Of a stretch of 64,000 nucleotides of DNA, positions 46,053 to 58,099 are shown piece after piece. Origin of the DNA: Molossus alvarezi. Lineage: Eukaryota; Chordata; Mammalia; Chiroptera; Molossidae. Numbering within the stretch: position 1 is the stretch's first letter; every line of letters begins with the position of its first letter. Location of the stretch: positions 168,382,290-168,446,289 of the forward strand of contig CM073885.1 in assembly GCA_037176705.1 (NCBI GenBank), given 5' to 3'. Under the pieces are notes generated by a model. The model had not been told where the DNA came from. It did not search any database and was given only the letters and a program-made list of their open reading frames with translations. A program made the position numbers and the translations under genes.

Positions 46053-46459
46053 TTCCTCTCTTACAGCTCATACCACAGTCATCTGCTGGCACCTTGTAAA
46101 TTCCAAGGATTCAGGCAATTTCTGTTTTGTCATTTTATCACCACCACAACCCCTATGATTATACAGAACTACAGACAATGATTGTTTAAGTGATAACCCA
46201 ATTCAGGTACAATTTTAAAATTTCATCACAAAGAAGAAAATAATAAATTAAGAAGGTAAAATTCTCTTCTGGCAAAGTTTTCCAAAACAAATGAGTACAG
46301 TGTTTCAGGTTTGTACATATAAATTTCTTTTAAAATGTTCTCTGAATAACTACACACGTCAATAAATCAGTGACAGCTAACTTGAGGCCAGAGAAGCTGA
46401 GTTTGAACCCTACCTGTGGACACAATTCAGTCCATAGCACATGCTCATGGATTGTTAAA
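46053..46459. other. Spacer
   Basis: No clear repeat. A tRNA-like 'gagtttgaaccctacctg' near 46400 may be part of an old SINE but is too short to call. Confidence 0.35.
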
Positions 46460-48715
46460 ATTAACACCTCCTTTAAAAAAATATTTTTGTAGAAATAAGA
46501 CAGACTGATCCTAAATTTAATGTGTAAATTTAAGAAAACAGTGATAGCCAAAACAATCTTTAAGAGAAGAAAAATGTTGAAGGACTCACATTCGCCTATT
46601 TCAAAACTGACTACAAATCTTCAACCATCTAGATTTTATGATACTGACATAGAATATACATATAGAGCTAAATCAATAAAGTAGAACTGAGTATCCAAAA
46701 TAAACCCTTATATTTATTTATGGTCAATTTATATTTGACAAGGGTGCCGAGGCAAAGCAACAAGAGAAGAAGAATGTTTTCAACAAATGTCTGGGACAGC
46801 TGACTATCCGTGTGTAAAAGAATGATCATCAGACCCTTATGTTTTACCATTTATATGGATCGAGGAACTAAGGTAAAACTACAATATCATAACAAGGAAA
46901 CAAGTGTTAATCTTTGAAACCTACACCATCTTAGGTGTGAAAGGCTAAGACTTTTTAGATATAACATCAAAGTGCAAATGACAAAAGAAAAATATAGATG
47001 AATTGGATACCTTCAAAATCAAAACATTTCATGCTTAAAGCACACAATCAAGAAAGTGAAAAGATAATGATGGAAGAAAGTATTTGAAAATTATGTATCA
47101 AATAAGGGACTTATATCCAGAATACATAGAGAATTCTTACAATTCAAAAATAAAAAATTTTAATTGGCAAGAGATTTAAGTACATCTTTTGCCAAAGAAG
47201 ACCTCAAAATGACCAGTAAACATATAATCCCTACAATGTAACATAATTCAGCCATAAATTGGAATGACATACTACATTGTGGATGAATCTTAAAAACATT
47301 AAGCAAAGGGAAAGAAGCCAGAAAATAAGGTCACATATTGTATGATTCTACTTACATGAAATGATCATAAATAACAAATCTATAGAGGCAAAAAAGACTC
47401 AGTTTTGCAAGGGCTAAAGTGGGGGACTCTGGGGAATGGAGAAAGACTACTAATATGCAAAATGTTTCTCTTGGGAACATGAAAATCTTACAGAATTAGG
47501 TAGCAGTGATGGCTGCACGGTTTTGTGAACACACCAGCCAATACTAAAGTATATACTTTAAAGGTCTACTTTCCATGCTGTGCTAATTTTTCCCAATTTT
47601 AAAACCTTTTAACAAATGTAAAGGATTAAAAAGGTAGCATCTGTCAAAAAGGCTGATGTGGCTATATTAATATTAAACAACATTTAAAGTAACTTTTTAT
47701 AGCCAAGAATGACACCAAAATAATTCTCAAAACTTAAGAATAAATTACCCAATTTTAAATCTGGCAAAAATTTTGAACTGACGCTTTATCAAAGGAAATA
47801 CATAGATGGAAAAAAAGCACATGAAAAGATGCTCAATAACCGTAGTCATTAGGCAAGCAAACATTGAAACCACAATAAATTAGTACAAGTATTTGTTGGG
47901 ATAACTTAAATAAATAAGACTAAGTATATCACGTGTTGGCAGGCTGTGGAGGAAGTAGAATTCTCATACAGTGCTGATGAAAGTATATAATTGTACAACC
48001 ATTGTGGCCCTGTCTGTGTGGCTCACTGGTTGAGCATCAACCCATGCACCAAGAGGTCACCAGTTCGATTTCCAATCAGGCCACATGCCCAGGTTGTGGG
48101 CCAAATCCCCAGTGGGGGCGTGCAGGAGGCGGCCAATTGATGTTCTCTTTCCTCAATGTTTCTATATCTTTCTCCTTCTCCCTTTCTTTTTCTCTAAAAT
48201 CAATAAAGAAAAAAATATTTTAAAATATTTAAAAAATAAAAGTATAAACCACTTTAGAAAACAATTTGGCAGTTTCTCAGAAGTTAAACATACCCCTACC
48301 ACAGACTGCAGCTATCCACAACTAGTATTGATCCAAGAGCAATGAAAACCCAGGCACAGACAAAGATGTGTACATGAATGTTCATAGTAGCTTTGTTTCA
48401 GCCCAAAACTGAAAACCATTCCAATGTCCATCAACAGGTAGCTGGACAAATCAACACATTCTGTACGATTTCATTGATATAAATTTCTAGAAAATGCAAA
48501 CTAATCTATAGAGACGGCCTATCAGCAGTTGTCTAGGAAGTGGGGGCAGGGAGCGGAGGAAGGGAGGGCATGTGGGTATTGGGAGGTGATGAATACGTTT
48601 ATTATCTTGATTGAGGTGATTGTTTCATGCTGTATATATGTGTTAAAAGAGAACAAATTCTATACTTTAAATATGTGCAGTTTATTGTATTTCATTTGTA
48701 CTTTATTAAGACTGC
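46460..48715 (+). mobile_element. Ancient LINE-1 debris, probably two pieces, with nested SINE
   Basis: First piece 46460-47640: 'gtgatagccaaaacaatctttaagagaag', 'tatttatggtcaatttatatttgacaagggtgcc', 'acataattcagccataaattggaatgacata', 'gttttgcaagggctaaagtgggggactctgggg'. Second piece 47641-48715 again runs from ORF2 ('aaggctgatgtggctatattaatatt', then 'aagatgctcaataaccgtagtcattaggcaa') to the 3'UTR ('ggaagtgggggcagggag', 'gaggtgattgtttcatgctg'). Both are very diverged. The SINE at 48006-48235 splits the second. Confidence 0.65.
48006..48235 (+). mobile_element. tRNA-derived SINE (VES-like, type II)
   Basis: Forward. Head 'ctgtgtggctcactggttgagc', B box 'cagttcgatttcc', 'cccaggttgtgggcc', 'ccaattgatg', CT-rich run and AAAATCAATAAAG tail. 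No clear duplication (both flanks AT-rich). Confidence 0.88.
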
Positions 48716-49099
48716 AAAAATATTTAGCCACTGACATGTTTTTGTTTATTAGTCTTGCTTCTGTTGGATCTGTATTTTTCCTGGGGATTATGCTCAGAAC
48801 CCATCTGTCTCTGTTGTCCCTCCATCTAAAACACTTTCTTCCTAGTTTCTTTTATCTCATAAGTGCTTCTCTAATAACTTCCTTACTCATATTCCCGTAT
48901 ATATTTTTTTCATGGCAAAGTAGATTCCACAAAGTATATAAAACTTCTCATGCAATCCTCAGGAAACAGATTAGGAAAAAGGAAAATCAGACTGTCCTTT
49001 CAATATATAATGTGTGAGGCACATAACTAATGACACATTCCATAAAATACGGAGAAGCAGCCGGACCCTGGCACAGCCATGGGAGAAGCATGGAGCACA
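48716..49099. other. Spacer
   Basis: No recognised gene or repeat. The frame at 48529-49017 crosses the end of old L1 debris and has no recognisable domain. Confidence 0.4.
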
Positions 49100-49878
49100 G
49101 ACACCGCATGGTGTACCTCCTTCCTCACAGAGCAGAGACGTAGCAGGTGTGTTTTCCAAAGACGTTCTCTTTCGTTGTGACTTTGACACTCTTCCCTTTG
49201 AGAGGTGACGTCTGTGTTGTTAGCCCTTGAACTTGGGCAGGCTTGCAGTGAGAGCTGAGGTGACACAATGTGACCTCTGAGCCAGGTAATAAAAGTTGAT
49301 AGGGCTTCTGCCTGGCTTTCTTGGGGCCTCCCTGTTGGAATCCAGGCGGGAGCTCAACAGCCTCAGGGAGAATCAGTGCAGAGGTGTCCAACAGCCCCGC
49401 TGAGAGTCCAGCTGACAGCACTGTCAAAGGCAAGTCATGTGAGTAAATGAGCCTTCAGATAATTTCAGTTCCCCAGCCACCAAATCTTCCCAACTGAAGT
49501 CCCAGATATTGTGGAGCAGGGACAAGCTGTTCCATCCAGTAGACCCTTTTAACATACAAAACCAATAGAATATGTTAGCATAATAAAATGGTTACTTTAG
49601 CCTGGCAGGTGTGGCTCAGTGGATTGAGTAGCATCCCAAGGACTAAGAGGTTCGATTCCCGGGCCGGGTACATGCCAGGGTTGCAGGCTTGATCCCCAGT
49701 AGGGGGCGTGCAGAAGGCAGCCGATGGATGTCTCTCTCTCACATTAATGTTTCTATCTCTCTCTCCTCTCCTCTCTCTCTAAAATAAATAAATAAATAAG
49801 TAACATATTAAAAAATGGTTGCTTTATGTCTCTATGTTTTCAGGTTATTTACTACACAACACTAGTAACTAGAACAGG
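49100..49878 (+). mobile_element. MaLR-type LTR (MLT1/MST-like) with nested SINE
   Basis: The middle ('cttggggcctccctgttggaatccagg', 'gtgagtaaatgagccttcagataatttcag') and 3' end ('ataataaaatggttactttag', then 'gttatttactacacaacactagtaactagaac') match the 3' half of an ERVL-MaLR LTR. The left edge is uncertain. Split by the SINE at 49600-49811. Confidence 0.65.
49600..49811 (+). mobile_element. tRNA-derived SINE (type II-like)
   Basis: Forward. Head 'caggtgtggctcagtggattgag', B box 'gaggttcgattcccggg', body 'ccccagtagggggcgtgcag', CT-rich run, (AAAT)n tail. Duplication AAAATGGTTRCTTTA (49585-49599, 49812-49826, one mismatch). Confidence 0.92.
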
Positions 49879-50934
49879 AAGCCAGAAAATCCTTTTCTTC
49901 ATTAATTTCCATCCATAGGAGTCTGTCATTATTGCCAACATTCTCAAAATTACTGTTAAGATTTTTCATTGGGAGGAAAACTACAAATGACATGCTCTAG
50001 ATCATGTTTCTGAAAAGACTGTGACCGTGAAATCCATTGACAAGAGTGTGACTTCAGTATGTTGATGCTGTGGCAATGAATCAACGTAGGAGCCAAAACG
50101 GAGGCTTTCAATTTAAAGTGGAAAACCACACACATTTTTAGTGACGAATCCCTATAATGAATTAATTAGCAAAGCTAATGTTTCTTGACCCATCAGAATA
50201 TTTTTTATCAGTGCCATTCTTTTATTAATTATCACAGAACTGGAAATGGGGAAAGCAGGCAAAAACAAATCAGCATTCTTAATTCTGGTGAAGGAATAAT
50301 ACATTTTATGATACATTTAACTTTATTTGCTCTAAAATGTTTACCAGCACAGGCACAGCTTGGTTGAAAATTCATAGATGTCACTTTGATTTTCCAGCTC
50401 AGTGCAAAATCACGGTATTCAGAAAGTGAAGCCATGATTTACCAGCTTAGCTCGATGCAAATTTAGTGAGCACATACTAAGAAGGCAGCAGCAGATGACT
50501 CCATGTCCTCTGGCTGTGCTCCCTTCTCCACAGATATCAACACAGTCCATTTTCCGATGGAATAGGGGGAGGAAGGCGAAAAGAAAGTCCACTGAAATGA
50601 ATGGAAGGACACAGCCACCCGCCCAGCTCCTAGCTGGAGGCAATCTACCCAGAACAAATGATGCAGCTTTTTAGAATCAACTGGCTCTTGCCGTTAAGTA
50701 AACATTTAGGATAATGGCTTCTCTAAGACTCCTAATAGTTTCCCTGAACTGATGGAACTGACTGGCTATTTTGGTATTACACAAATCCATTATTCTCCAT
50801 GCCTATATGGTTTCATTTTAATTTATGCAGCCTTCCCAAGCTAATGGAAAGAAGGGCATCACGGTTCTTAAAACCGTTTATGCCAAGAATCATAAATAAA
50901 ATTTTCAATATCAGTTTTTCCTGGCACAAAAATA
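49879..50934. other. Non-repetitive spacer
   Basis: About 1 kb without a recognised repeat or gene. It contains 'ttcatttgctctaaaatg'-like AT-rich text and small frames without domains. Confidence 0.4.
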
Positions 50935-51070
50935 GCACTGTGCTAGAAAGACCACTAGATGAGAGAGTTGAGATATAGTTCAAATTATGTCATTGTCACC
51001 AACCAGCTCTGTGACCTCAAAGAAGGTCTCTTCCTCATTTTTGTTGTAAATCTATGATTCTAAGATACCG
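50935..51070 (+). repeat. MIR-like ancient SINE
   Basis: 'gtgctagaaagaccactagatgagagagttgag...aaccagctctgtgacctcaaagaaggtctcttcctca' follows the MIR pattern through its core region. Confidence 0.7.
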
Positions 51071-51429
51071 GGCTGTGCCACTTTGGCTACATTAATGTGC
51101 TAATTGCCTAAGCTTTAACGAAATTCGAGATATCAAGTTTCATTTGAATATTTTTGTTGTGAGAATCTGAGTCACAGGATTTTCTTTCCTGACACAAGTC
51201 ATAGAATGTTTGAGCTAAACAAATGTGCTTTTAGACTTTCCAGCTCCCAGAGAAGCTGCTGATGTTTGGTAAGTCACTGGAGAGCTGAAAACCCAGACAT
51301 AGTTTTCACTTTACTACTATGACTACTGAGTCACACGGCTTTTTACCTACAATGGTGCTTCATTGCTTTGGGTTATGTTTCTTGACATTGATGATTTGGT
51401 TTGAAGGAATAGAAGAGAAAATAAACTGA

Positions 51430-51625
51430 TATTTACCAAATGGAAAACATTTATAGAACACCTAATTTGTTTCTGGAGAGAAAAAAAAAAAGAGTTATTG
51501 CAAGTTTTCAAAAGAAATCTGTCAGACAGAAATTATTATCCCAAGTCATCCAAGTCAGATGCAGTAGAACTGGGAGCTGAACCTAGGTCTTTCTGGCCAC
51601 AGAGTTCATTTTCCACTCTTCAGTG
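51430..51625 (-). repeat. MIR-like ancient SINE (reverse)
   Basis: 'attattatcccaagtcatccaag...gaactgggagctgaacctaggtctttctggccacagagttcattttcc' is the reverse complement of a MIR head and core. Confidence 0.65.
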
Positions 51626-52149
51626 CAAAATGACATTGGCAAGATACTGGAATAAATGTCGACATCAATATGGTTTTCTTTCTTCAAAATATTTCAGTAT
51701 CTCCAGAGCCCTAAATTCCATATTATTAACAACTCATTGATATGATATACTGACCGCGATTAAAGAATAATTGCTATAGGAGAACATAGTAAGCAGCTAA
51801 TTATGTCCATTTGTTTTCATTTTTATGTGCATTTTATGAAGCATTTTGCAATACGCATTTTAATAAATGTACACTGGACAATAAATGCATATTGGATAAA
51901 GATTCTTTGTGATGAGGGGACACACGGATGGTCCTAGACCAGAAGAACTCACGATCTAAGGAGTGCTAATAGAAACATAAATCATTGCTCTGCAACTGTT
52001 TACAATCAAAGATCTATAATGGAAGAATATAGAAAGCAACATAGGGATACAGAAAATGTCAAAGAAAGTTTTAACTAAATGATGACAGAGGTCATTGGAG
52101 GATTGGAATGGATGTTGTCAGTTTCCTCATGAAGAGAAGCAATGTTGAA
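51626..52149. other. Spacer
   Basis: No recognised repeat or gene. Confidence 0.4.
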
Positions 52150-52620
52150 AAGATGATGTATTAGTCAGGGTGCAAGTAGGTGAAGAAATGGCCCCTCTCA
52201 AAGTGGGCACACTGAGCAGAGTATAACCAATGGATGACTTACAGAGTATGGGCAGGTGTAGCAACCCACAAGGGGCAATGCAGTGGCCAAACACTAGTTA
52301 TCACCTGAGTCGAAGGGGTAAAAGGAAAGAGTGCTATTGCAGAAGAAGACAGAGAGGACCACCTGACAGGAGCTGTGCCCTTGGTTAAGGACGCAGCCCA
52401 CCTTTGGTGTCTGCACTTGAGGGGGCATGGGACTCAGCCTCACTCTCCTCCCTCCCTCCAATCTCCTGCAGGTGTCCTCCATTGGCCAGACCCAGCGAGA
52501 AGCCAGAGGGCAAAGGAACCAGCTGATATGGTTTGAATGATCCAGCCTCCTAGAACAGAAAGGAGAGAAGAAATTGAACCCGGACAACACAAAGAAAATA
52601 TTCAGACAGGAAAGCAGCAA
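52150..52620. repeat. Ancient mammalian interspersed repeat (family not assigned)
   Basis: Starts 'gtattagtcagggtgcaag' and contains 'ctcctgcaggtgtcctccattggccagacccagcgagaagccagagggcaaagg', a phrase I recognise from a common eutherian repeat. The - strand frame at 52623-52294 has no domain and is part of this repeat. Confidence 0.5.
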
Positions 52621-52669
52621 CATAGTTTGTCAACATTCCGCATAGTGAGGAGTAGGACAGAGCCTTAGG

Positions 52670-52745
52670 TAGCACAGGTTGGTTCTCAACCCTGGCTTTA
52701 CAACTGCTGTAAGCCAGGTGTTCATTTAAAAACCAATAAGCAAGA
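52670..52745. mobile_element. MER5A-like hAT fragment
   Basis: 'ggttctcaaccctggctttacaactg' matches the terminal repeat of MER5A/Charlie elements. About 75 bp before the SINE. Confidence 0.5.
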
Positions 52746-52759
52746 ATATTGCACTTTTT

Positions 52760-53015
52760 TGTTGTTGTTAATCCTCACCCGAGGATATTTTTCCATTGAT
52801 TTTTAGATAGAGTGCAAGGGAGGGAGGGAGGAAGAGAGAGGGAGAGAGAAATATCTATGGGAGAGAGACACATCAATTGATTGCCCCCCAGAAGACCCAG
52901 ACTAGGGCCAGGGATCAAACCTACAACCCAGGTATGTGCCCTTGACCAGAATCAAACTAAGATCCTTCAGTCCTCGGGTCGACACTCTAACCACTGTGCA
53001 AATTGGCCAGGGCCG
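52760..53015 (-). mobile_element. tRNA-derived SINE (VES-like, type I)
   Basis: Reverse. The tail side shows ATCCTCACCCGAGGAT (hairpin) at 52770-52785, then a GA-rich body and the head at the right ('ccactgtgcaaattggccaggg'). Duplication ATATNGCACTTTT (52746-52758, 53016-53028). Confidence 0.9.
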
Positions 53016-53028
53016 ATATAGCACTTTT

Positions 53029-54163
53029 GATTGTATGAGTGAAGCTGACAATCTTATCTGCATACTTCATGGAAAAGATTTTGTCTTTCTGAAGAAACAA
53101 TATAGAGGGGAAAATGACCCACTTGTATTTGGAGAAAGAACAACAGTATATTCTACAGCCCTTTGTTGCATGGGAAAGAGAACAATTCATCAGCTAAGTC
53201 CCCACCATCTACATGCACATTGATCGAAAGGTTCCGCAGAACTGCCAGGTCTGAAAAGTAGCTGTGCGATCATTGCATATTTGGAAAGCTAAAAATACAC
53301 TTATCCCAGAAACTAAAAATAAGAGTTGAGTGAAAATTTAAATCAGAAAATCATACTTAGAGACTGTATCGGTTTCTTATGATGTCAGATTTAAAGTTTT
53401 ATTGTTCCATAGGATTAACAAAAACCAATCAGTTTTATGCACAGCCTAAAATTCTTACATAATGTTTTACTTCTTGAAGGATCTTCTTGTTTGTTTGTTT
53501 GTTTGTTTAATATTAGTGAAAATTTTGGTAATTTAATAAACTACTAGAATTTTAGGTTTACAAAATTTGAGAAGTGTAATTCCAATACAACAGAGAGGCA
53601 GGGCTCATTCCCATTTTGTGCCACATGTATTGAAAAACACACCTCTTAATCAATGACCAATACTATTCTGGGAGCTTAATTGCTTAGTAAACTGGACTCA
53701 ATATATTTCAGAAGATAGAGTCAAGAATTCATTTTCTTTTATCGTGGCCTGATTAACCACACTGCAACAAATTTGTTCCCATGTGCTCCAAGAAGACAGA
53801 TTAAACCGTCCTTTCTACCCCCAAACTCATCTAAACAAGGACCCCACCCCTCCCACGTCAAGTGTGAGTCAGATGAGCGCAGTAGAAATGCTTCAAGAGT
53901 GTGCAAACATCCAAAAAGAGTTCAACCAATGTCTTCAACTAGCTGGTCTCAGTTATATACAAGCATGAAACAGTTTTACTTCTCTCCTTCACTCTCTTCA
54001 AGCTGCCCTAGGGGCTCTCCCTTCCTCCTCCTGATAATGAAAGAACCCATAATTTTTTCTAGGCACTCTGGCTACTAATAAATAAATAATAATAAATAAC
54101 TCATAATCAGGCATTTGGCATCCAATCTATAGCTTCTCTCCATTCTCATAGTTTATCTACATT
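53029..54163. other. Spacer with (TTTG)n
   Basis: Only a TTTG tetranucleotide tract at 53487-53508 was recognised. The frames at 52936-53223 and 53773-54078 have no recognisable domain. Confidence 0.4.
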
Positions 54164-54179
54164 AAAAAACCTGGAGTAG

Positions 54180-54452
54180 GCCCTGGCCAGTTTGGTTCAG
54201 CGGTTAGAGTGTCGGTCTGTGGACCAAAGAGTTGCGGGTTTGATTCACGTCAAGGATGCGTACCGCAGTTTCAGTTCAGTTCCCAACCCTGGTCGGGGTC
54301 GTGCAGAGGCAACCAGTAGATGTGTTTCTCTCACGTCGATGACTCTCTCTCTCTCCCTCTCTCTTCCTTCGTTACTCACTCCCTCCCTCCCTCACATTCG
54401 ATCTGAAGATAAATGGAAAAATATCCTCAGGTGAGGATTTTTTTTAAAGTAC
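54180..54452 (+). mobile_element. tRNA-derived SINE (type I, diverged)
   Basis: Forward. Head 'ccagtttggttcagcggttagag', worn B box 'gggtttgattcacg', CT-rich run and a perfect TCCTCAGGTGAGGA hairpin near 54424. Imperfect flanks (TTAAAAAACCTGGAGTA, TTAAAAAAGTCCTAGAGTA). Confidence 0.87.
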
Positions 54453-54472
54453 TTTAAAAAAGTCCTAGAGTA

Positions 54473-56074
54473 ATATTATGTTTTTTCCTTCCTCTATGTC
54501 CTCCCCCACTCAAGAGCTGCTTGTGTTGGGTTGGGGCCACAGGCGTCAAAATAGGTAAGGGGACAAAGGTCATGCAGAGCGTTGCTGTGGTAACCAGAGG
54601 TTGGTGCCTTCTGTGTGGAAGATGCTCAAATGGCAGCTCTTCTCCAAGAGGGCTGGGGGTGACTGTGGGGCTGGGGCAACCTTTTGTCCACCTATTAGCA
54701 AGCCCTCCCAATGGAGGTGTCAACACTGGTGTTTAGTATGTTTTCTCAGCTAGAATTCCAAGACTAGAAAAGTCTCACTTAACATTCTTTTATATCATTA
54801 AAACTACCTGCGTGCTGGTGGGGAGTGGGGTTGTGGAACTGAAGCTATAAGGTAACCGGGTATAATGCATCAGCCTTGCGCTTGGCCCCCTTCCTGGAAT
54901 GGGTCCGAGCTGCATTTGTCTGACCAAATAAATTAACTCATCCAGGCCTCAGTCACTTCATCTCTGCTCTGTGCTTAGTTGGATAACAAGACCTCAGAGT
55001 TCTTTCCCATATCTAGTCTACTGTTTTCCTAGGAAAATGTTCACACAAATATTATATAATCCAAAGTATTAGAAATGTTGCAACCCACTCAGCAGGAAAG
55101 TTCCACAAAGTCTGTCTCGGCCATGTCACAGACCGTGTCCAGCAGAGGTAGGATAGGAACCCATCAAGCCCAGGAATTTGGAATTGTTGCTGTTCCTAAA
55201 CTCTGTCCGCCTCCCTCATCCCACCTGCCTTCACAAACAACCTTTGTCATCAGTATGTTCTTTCCCATGTTCCGCCATATTTATGAGGTTCTTTTTACCT
55301 GATACTTTAAAAATGTGTTTTCAAAATGTATCCAAACCAGATTCAGAAAATAAAAATCTCCCATGGACTCTGGCTGTCAGAAAATATGAACCTGTTCAGT
55401 GTTCTGACACCAGGGTTTTCTGGCCTGAAACTGTCACACCTTTTCCATCCACCTCAATACCCGATTCTGCCTTCATTCACTTGTAATCTAGTAATTACCA
55501 CAATAGGAGAAACTGACAGTTTGTTGAAGGATATCTTTTTAATTGCTAATTTAAGGAGCTTCAAGATAGAGGCAAAGACCTAAAAAAAGGAAACGAGACA
55601 AGGTACTTACTAATGGCATTAAGATAGTGCCAGGTAAAGCAAGACTTGAGAGACAAGAATTCCACAATAAGGACTTTTGATTAAACCTAATGATCGCTCA
55701 TATGTCTACGTAGGTGTGTAACATTCTGGGAGAACACCTACTATTAAATATCAATACTCCTTGTAATAAAATAGATTCAAGAAATAAAATGGGAATAGTT
55801 CCTTAGCCACATAACTTTAGGCTGCATTATGTGCAAAATATACAAACCAAAGACACATGCACCAACTGTGTCAAAGGAAGCATTGTGAACATAAAGCCAC
55901 TCCCAGCCACCCAGTTAGGAGTTGTGGTTCATCTGTGTGACTTTTAAGTAATTTATTTGGTGTCTCTAGGCCACGACCACCACCTTCTTCAACTTTCTCA
56001 TCCACGGAATCAGTGTACCCAGCTGTTGTAGCACCTGCCGCCACTGACCGGCAGTGGCACCTGTCAGAATCCGT
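54473..56074. other. Spacer, with possible MIR at 54890-55020
   Basis: No gene seen. 'ccaggcctcagtcacttcatctctgctctg' near 54945 resembles a worn MIR core. All frames lack recognisable domains (the longest is 55871-56245 on -, 124 codons, overlapping old L1). Confidence 0.4.
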
Positions 56075-56352
56075 TAGCCATGCCGTCATCAAAGAGACAA
56101 GATGAACAAATGCTGGCTTGGATGTGGAGAAAAGTGAGCCCTTGTACACTATCTCTGAGATTGTAAATTGATGCACCACTTGGCAAATAGTATGAAGAAT
56201 CCTTAAAATTAAAAATAGAACTATTACATGACCCAGCAATTCCATATTTAGGCTATATCCAAAGGAAGAAAAAAAAAAAAACCACTAAACAAAGAAGGTA
56301 TCTGCATCCCCATGTTTATGACAGCATTACTTACAATAACCAAGACATGGAA
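56075..56352 (+). mobile_element. Ancient LINE-1 ORF2 end
   Basis: 'gtcatcaaagagacaagatgaacaaatgctgg', 'gatgtggagaaaagtgagccc', 'attacatgacccagcaattccatatttagg' and 'tttacaataaccaagacatgg' match the last part of an old L1 ORF2. L1-E begins in it at about 56353. Confidence 0.75.
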
Positions 56353-57174
56353 ACCGATTCCAAGATGGCGGCGGAGTGAACGGAGCTACACAGACCGTCT
56401 CCCAGAACCAAACTGGAATTACAACTATAACACAGACAAATCGACAGGAAAAACCAACAGAAAAGCAGCTTGCGAGGACCAGACAACGAGGGACACGGAC
56501 TCCATCCCGGTAGGCTTGCGAAGGCGCGAGACGGGGCTGGGAGCCCACGGTCGGCAGCTCGGCAGCAGCCTCAGCTGGAGCAGCGCCCTCGGGTCACACT
56601 CCCAGGCGGCTCCACAGCGCAGCCGGGACAGAGGCTGAAACAGCCACAGCCACTCACCTTGGGCTCCAGCAGAGGGAGGGCAGACTGGACTGGAGCTGTG
56701 TGGGGACACTCGGGATTTGAAGGGTGCTCAGAGCCTTTGCTGAGTTGCAGCCACGCAGGACGGTGTCCATATTGCTCCTTCCCAGGGCTCTGGGGAGAGG
56801 CAGAAGCCCCTCCCTTGGAGATCCAACCCCACCCTGTGGGCCATTGAAGTGCTAATTGAAGCTCATTAACAACCAGCATCTGCCCCACCCTCTGGAAATG
56901 CCCTTAGGCTGAGCACTTGAGGGAGTTTTTTAATCAACTAAAAACCCAAAACTCTTCAAGTAAACTGGACTGCTAGCCTGCAAGCAAAAAGCTAGAAGAT
57001 AACAGTACCATTCCTAGGCTAGCAAGTCTAACAAGGAAAGTAAGACTTGACAGTGGTGTTTAACGTGGGTCCTCCCTCTCTCATCTAAACCCAGGACAGG
57101 GAGCCACAAACAGCACAACACCAACACCCACAGGGAAAACTTGGTAGGCTCCAAAGCCCACTGTGATAGCCAAA

Positions 57175-58011
57175 ATGGTGAAACACAGAAACAAAAGCCA
57201 AATGAAAGAACAAGAGACCTCCACCAAAGATGAGATCAATGTAGAGCAGTTAGGCAAGTTAACAGACCTAGAATTCAGAGCCATGATCTTGAGGAAGCTC
57301 AACAGCATGAGTAAGGACATATAGATGCTGAAAATAAACCAATGGGAAATAAAAAACCACCAGGAAGAGATCAAGAGTGACATATCACAAATAAAGAACA
57401 CATTGGACAGTCTAAAGAGCAGAGTATAGGAAGCTGAGGTCCGTATAAGGGAATTAGAAGACAGGATAGAAAAAATCAACCAATCAGAAAACCAAAAGGA
57501 AAACACAATTAAAAAACAGGAAGACAGCTTCAGAGAACTGTGGTACAACTGGAAACGTAATAATATTTGCATCATAGGAGTCCCTGAAGAAGAAGAAAAT
57601 GAGCAAGGGTTAGAGAAAATATTTGAAAAAATAGTGACAGAAAATTTCCCTAAGTTGATGAAGGAAGAAGGCATTCAAGTTCAAGAAGCACAAAGAGTCC
57701 CAAGTAAGAAGAACAAAAACAGGCCACACCAAGACACAAAGTAATTAAAATGCCAAAAATTAAAGACAAAGAGAGAATCCTAACAGCAGCAAGAGAGAAG
57801 CAACAGGTTACCTACGAAGGAACCCCCATAAGGCTCTCAGCTGTCTTCTCACAAGAAACACTACAGGCCAGAAGGTAATGGCATGAAGTAATCAAGGTCA
57901 TGAAAAACATGGATCAGAATCCAAGACAACCCTACACAAAAGGTGGTCATTCAAAATAGAAGGTCAAATAAAGAGCTTCCCACACAAATAAAGACTAAGG
58001 GAATACATTAG
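57175..58011 (+). pseudogene. LINE-1 ORF1 pseudogene of L1-E
   Basis: ATG at 57175. The N-terminal part reads MVKHRNKSQMKEQETSTKDE and the frame is stopped by TAG near 57330 in the coiled coil. Later parts keep 'ataatatttgcatcataggagtccctgaagaagaag' (NNICIIGVPEEEE) and the RRM/C-terminal 'acccccataaggctctcagctgtc' (TPIRLSAV, where the family has SAD). Encodes remnants of the L1 RNA-binding chaperone. Expected length ~279 codons. Confidence 0.88.
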
Positions 58012-58099
58012 CACCAAACCAGCACTGCAAGAAATGTTAAAAGGACTGCTGTAATTAGCAGGAGAAATGAGAAGAAAAATATAACTACACTAAACAAAA

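Noticed and set aside
48529..49017. 162-codon frame with hydrophobic segments
   Set aside because: Starts within ancient L1 debris, has no recognisable domain, and AT-rich DNA gives such frames by chance.
49125..49433. 102-codon - strand frame
   Set aside because: Lies within the MaLR-type LTR; LTRs of this kind do not code.
55871..56245. 124-codon - strand frame
   Set aside because: Overlaps the ancient L1 ORF2 end in antisense and has no recognised domain.
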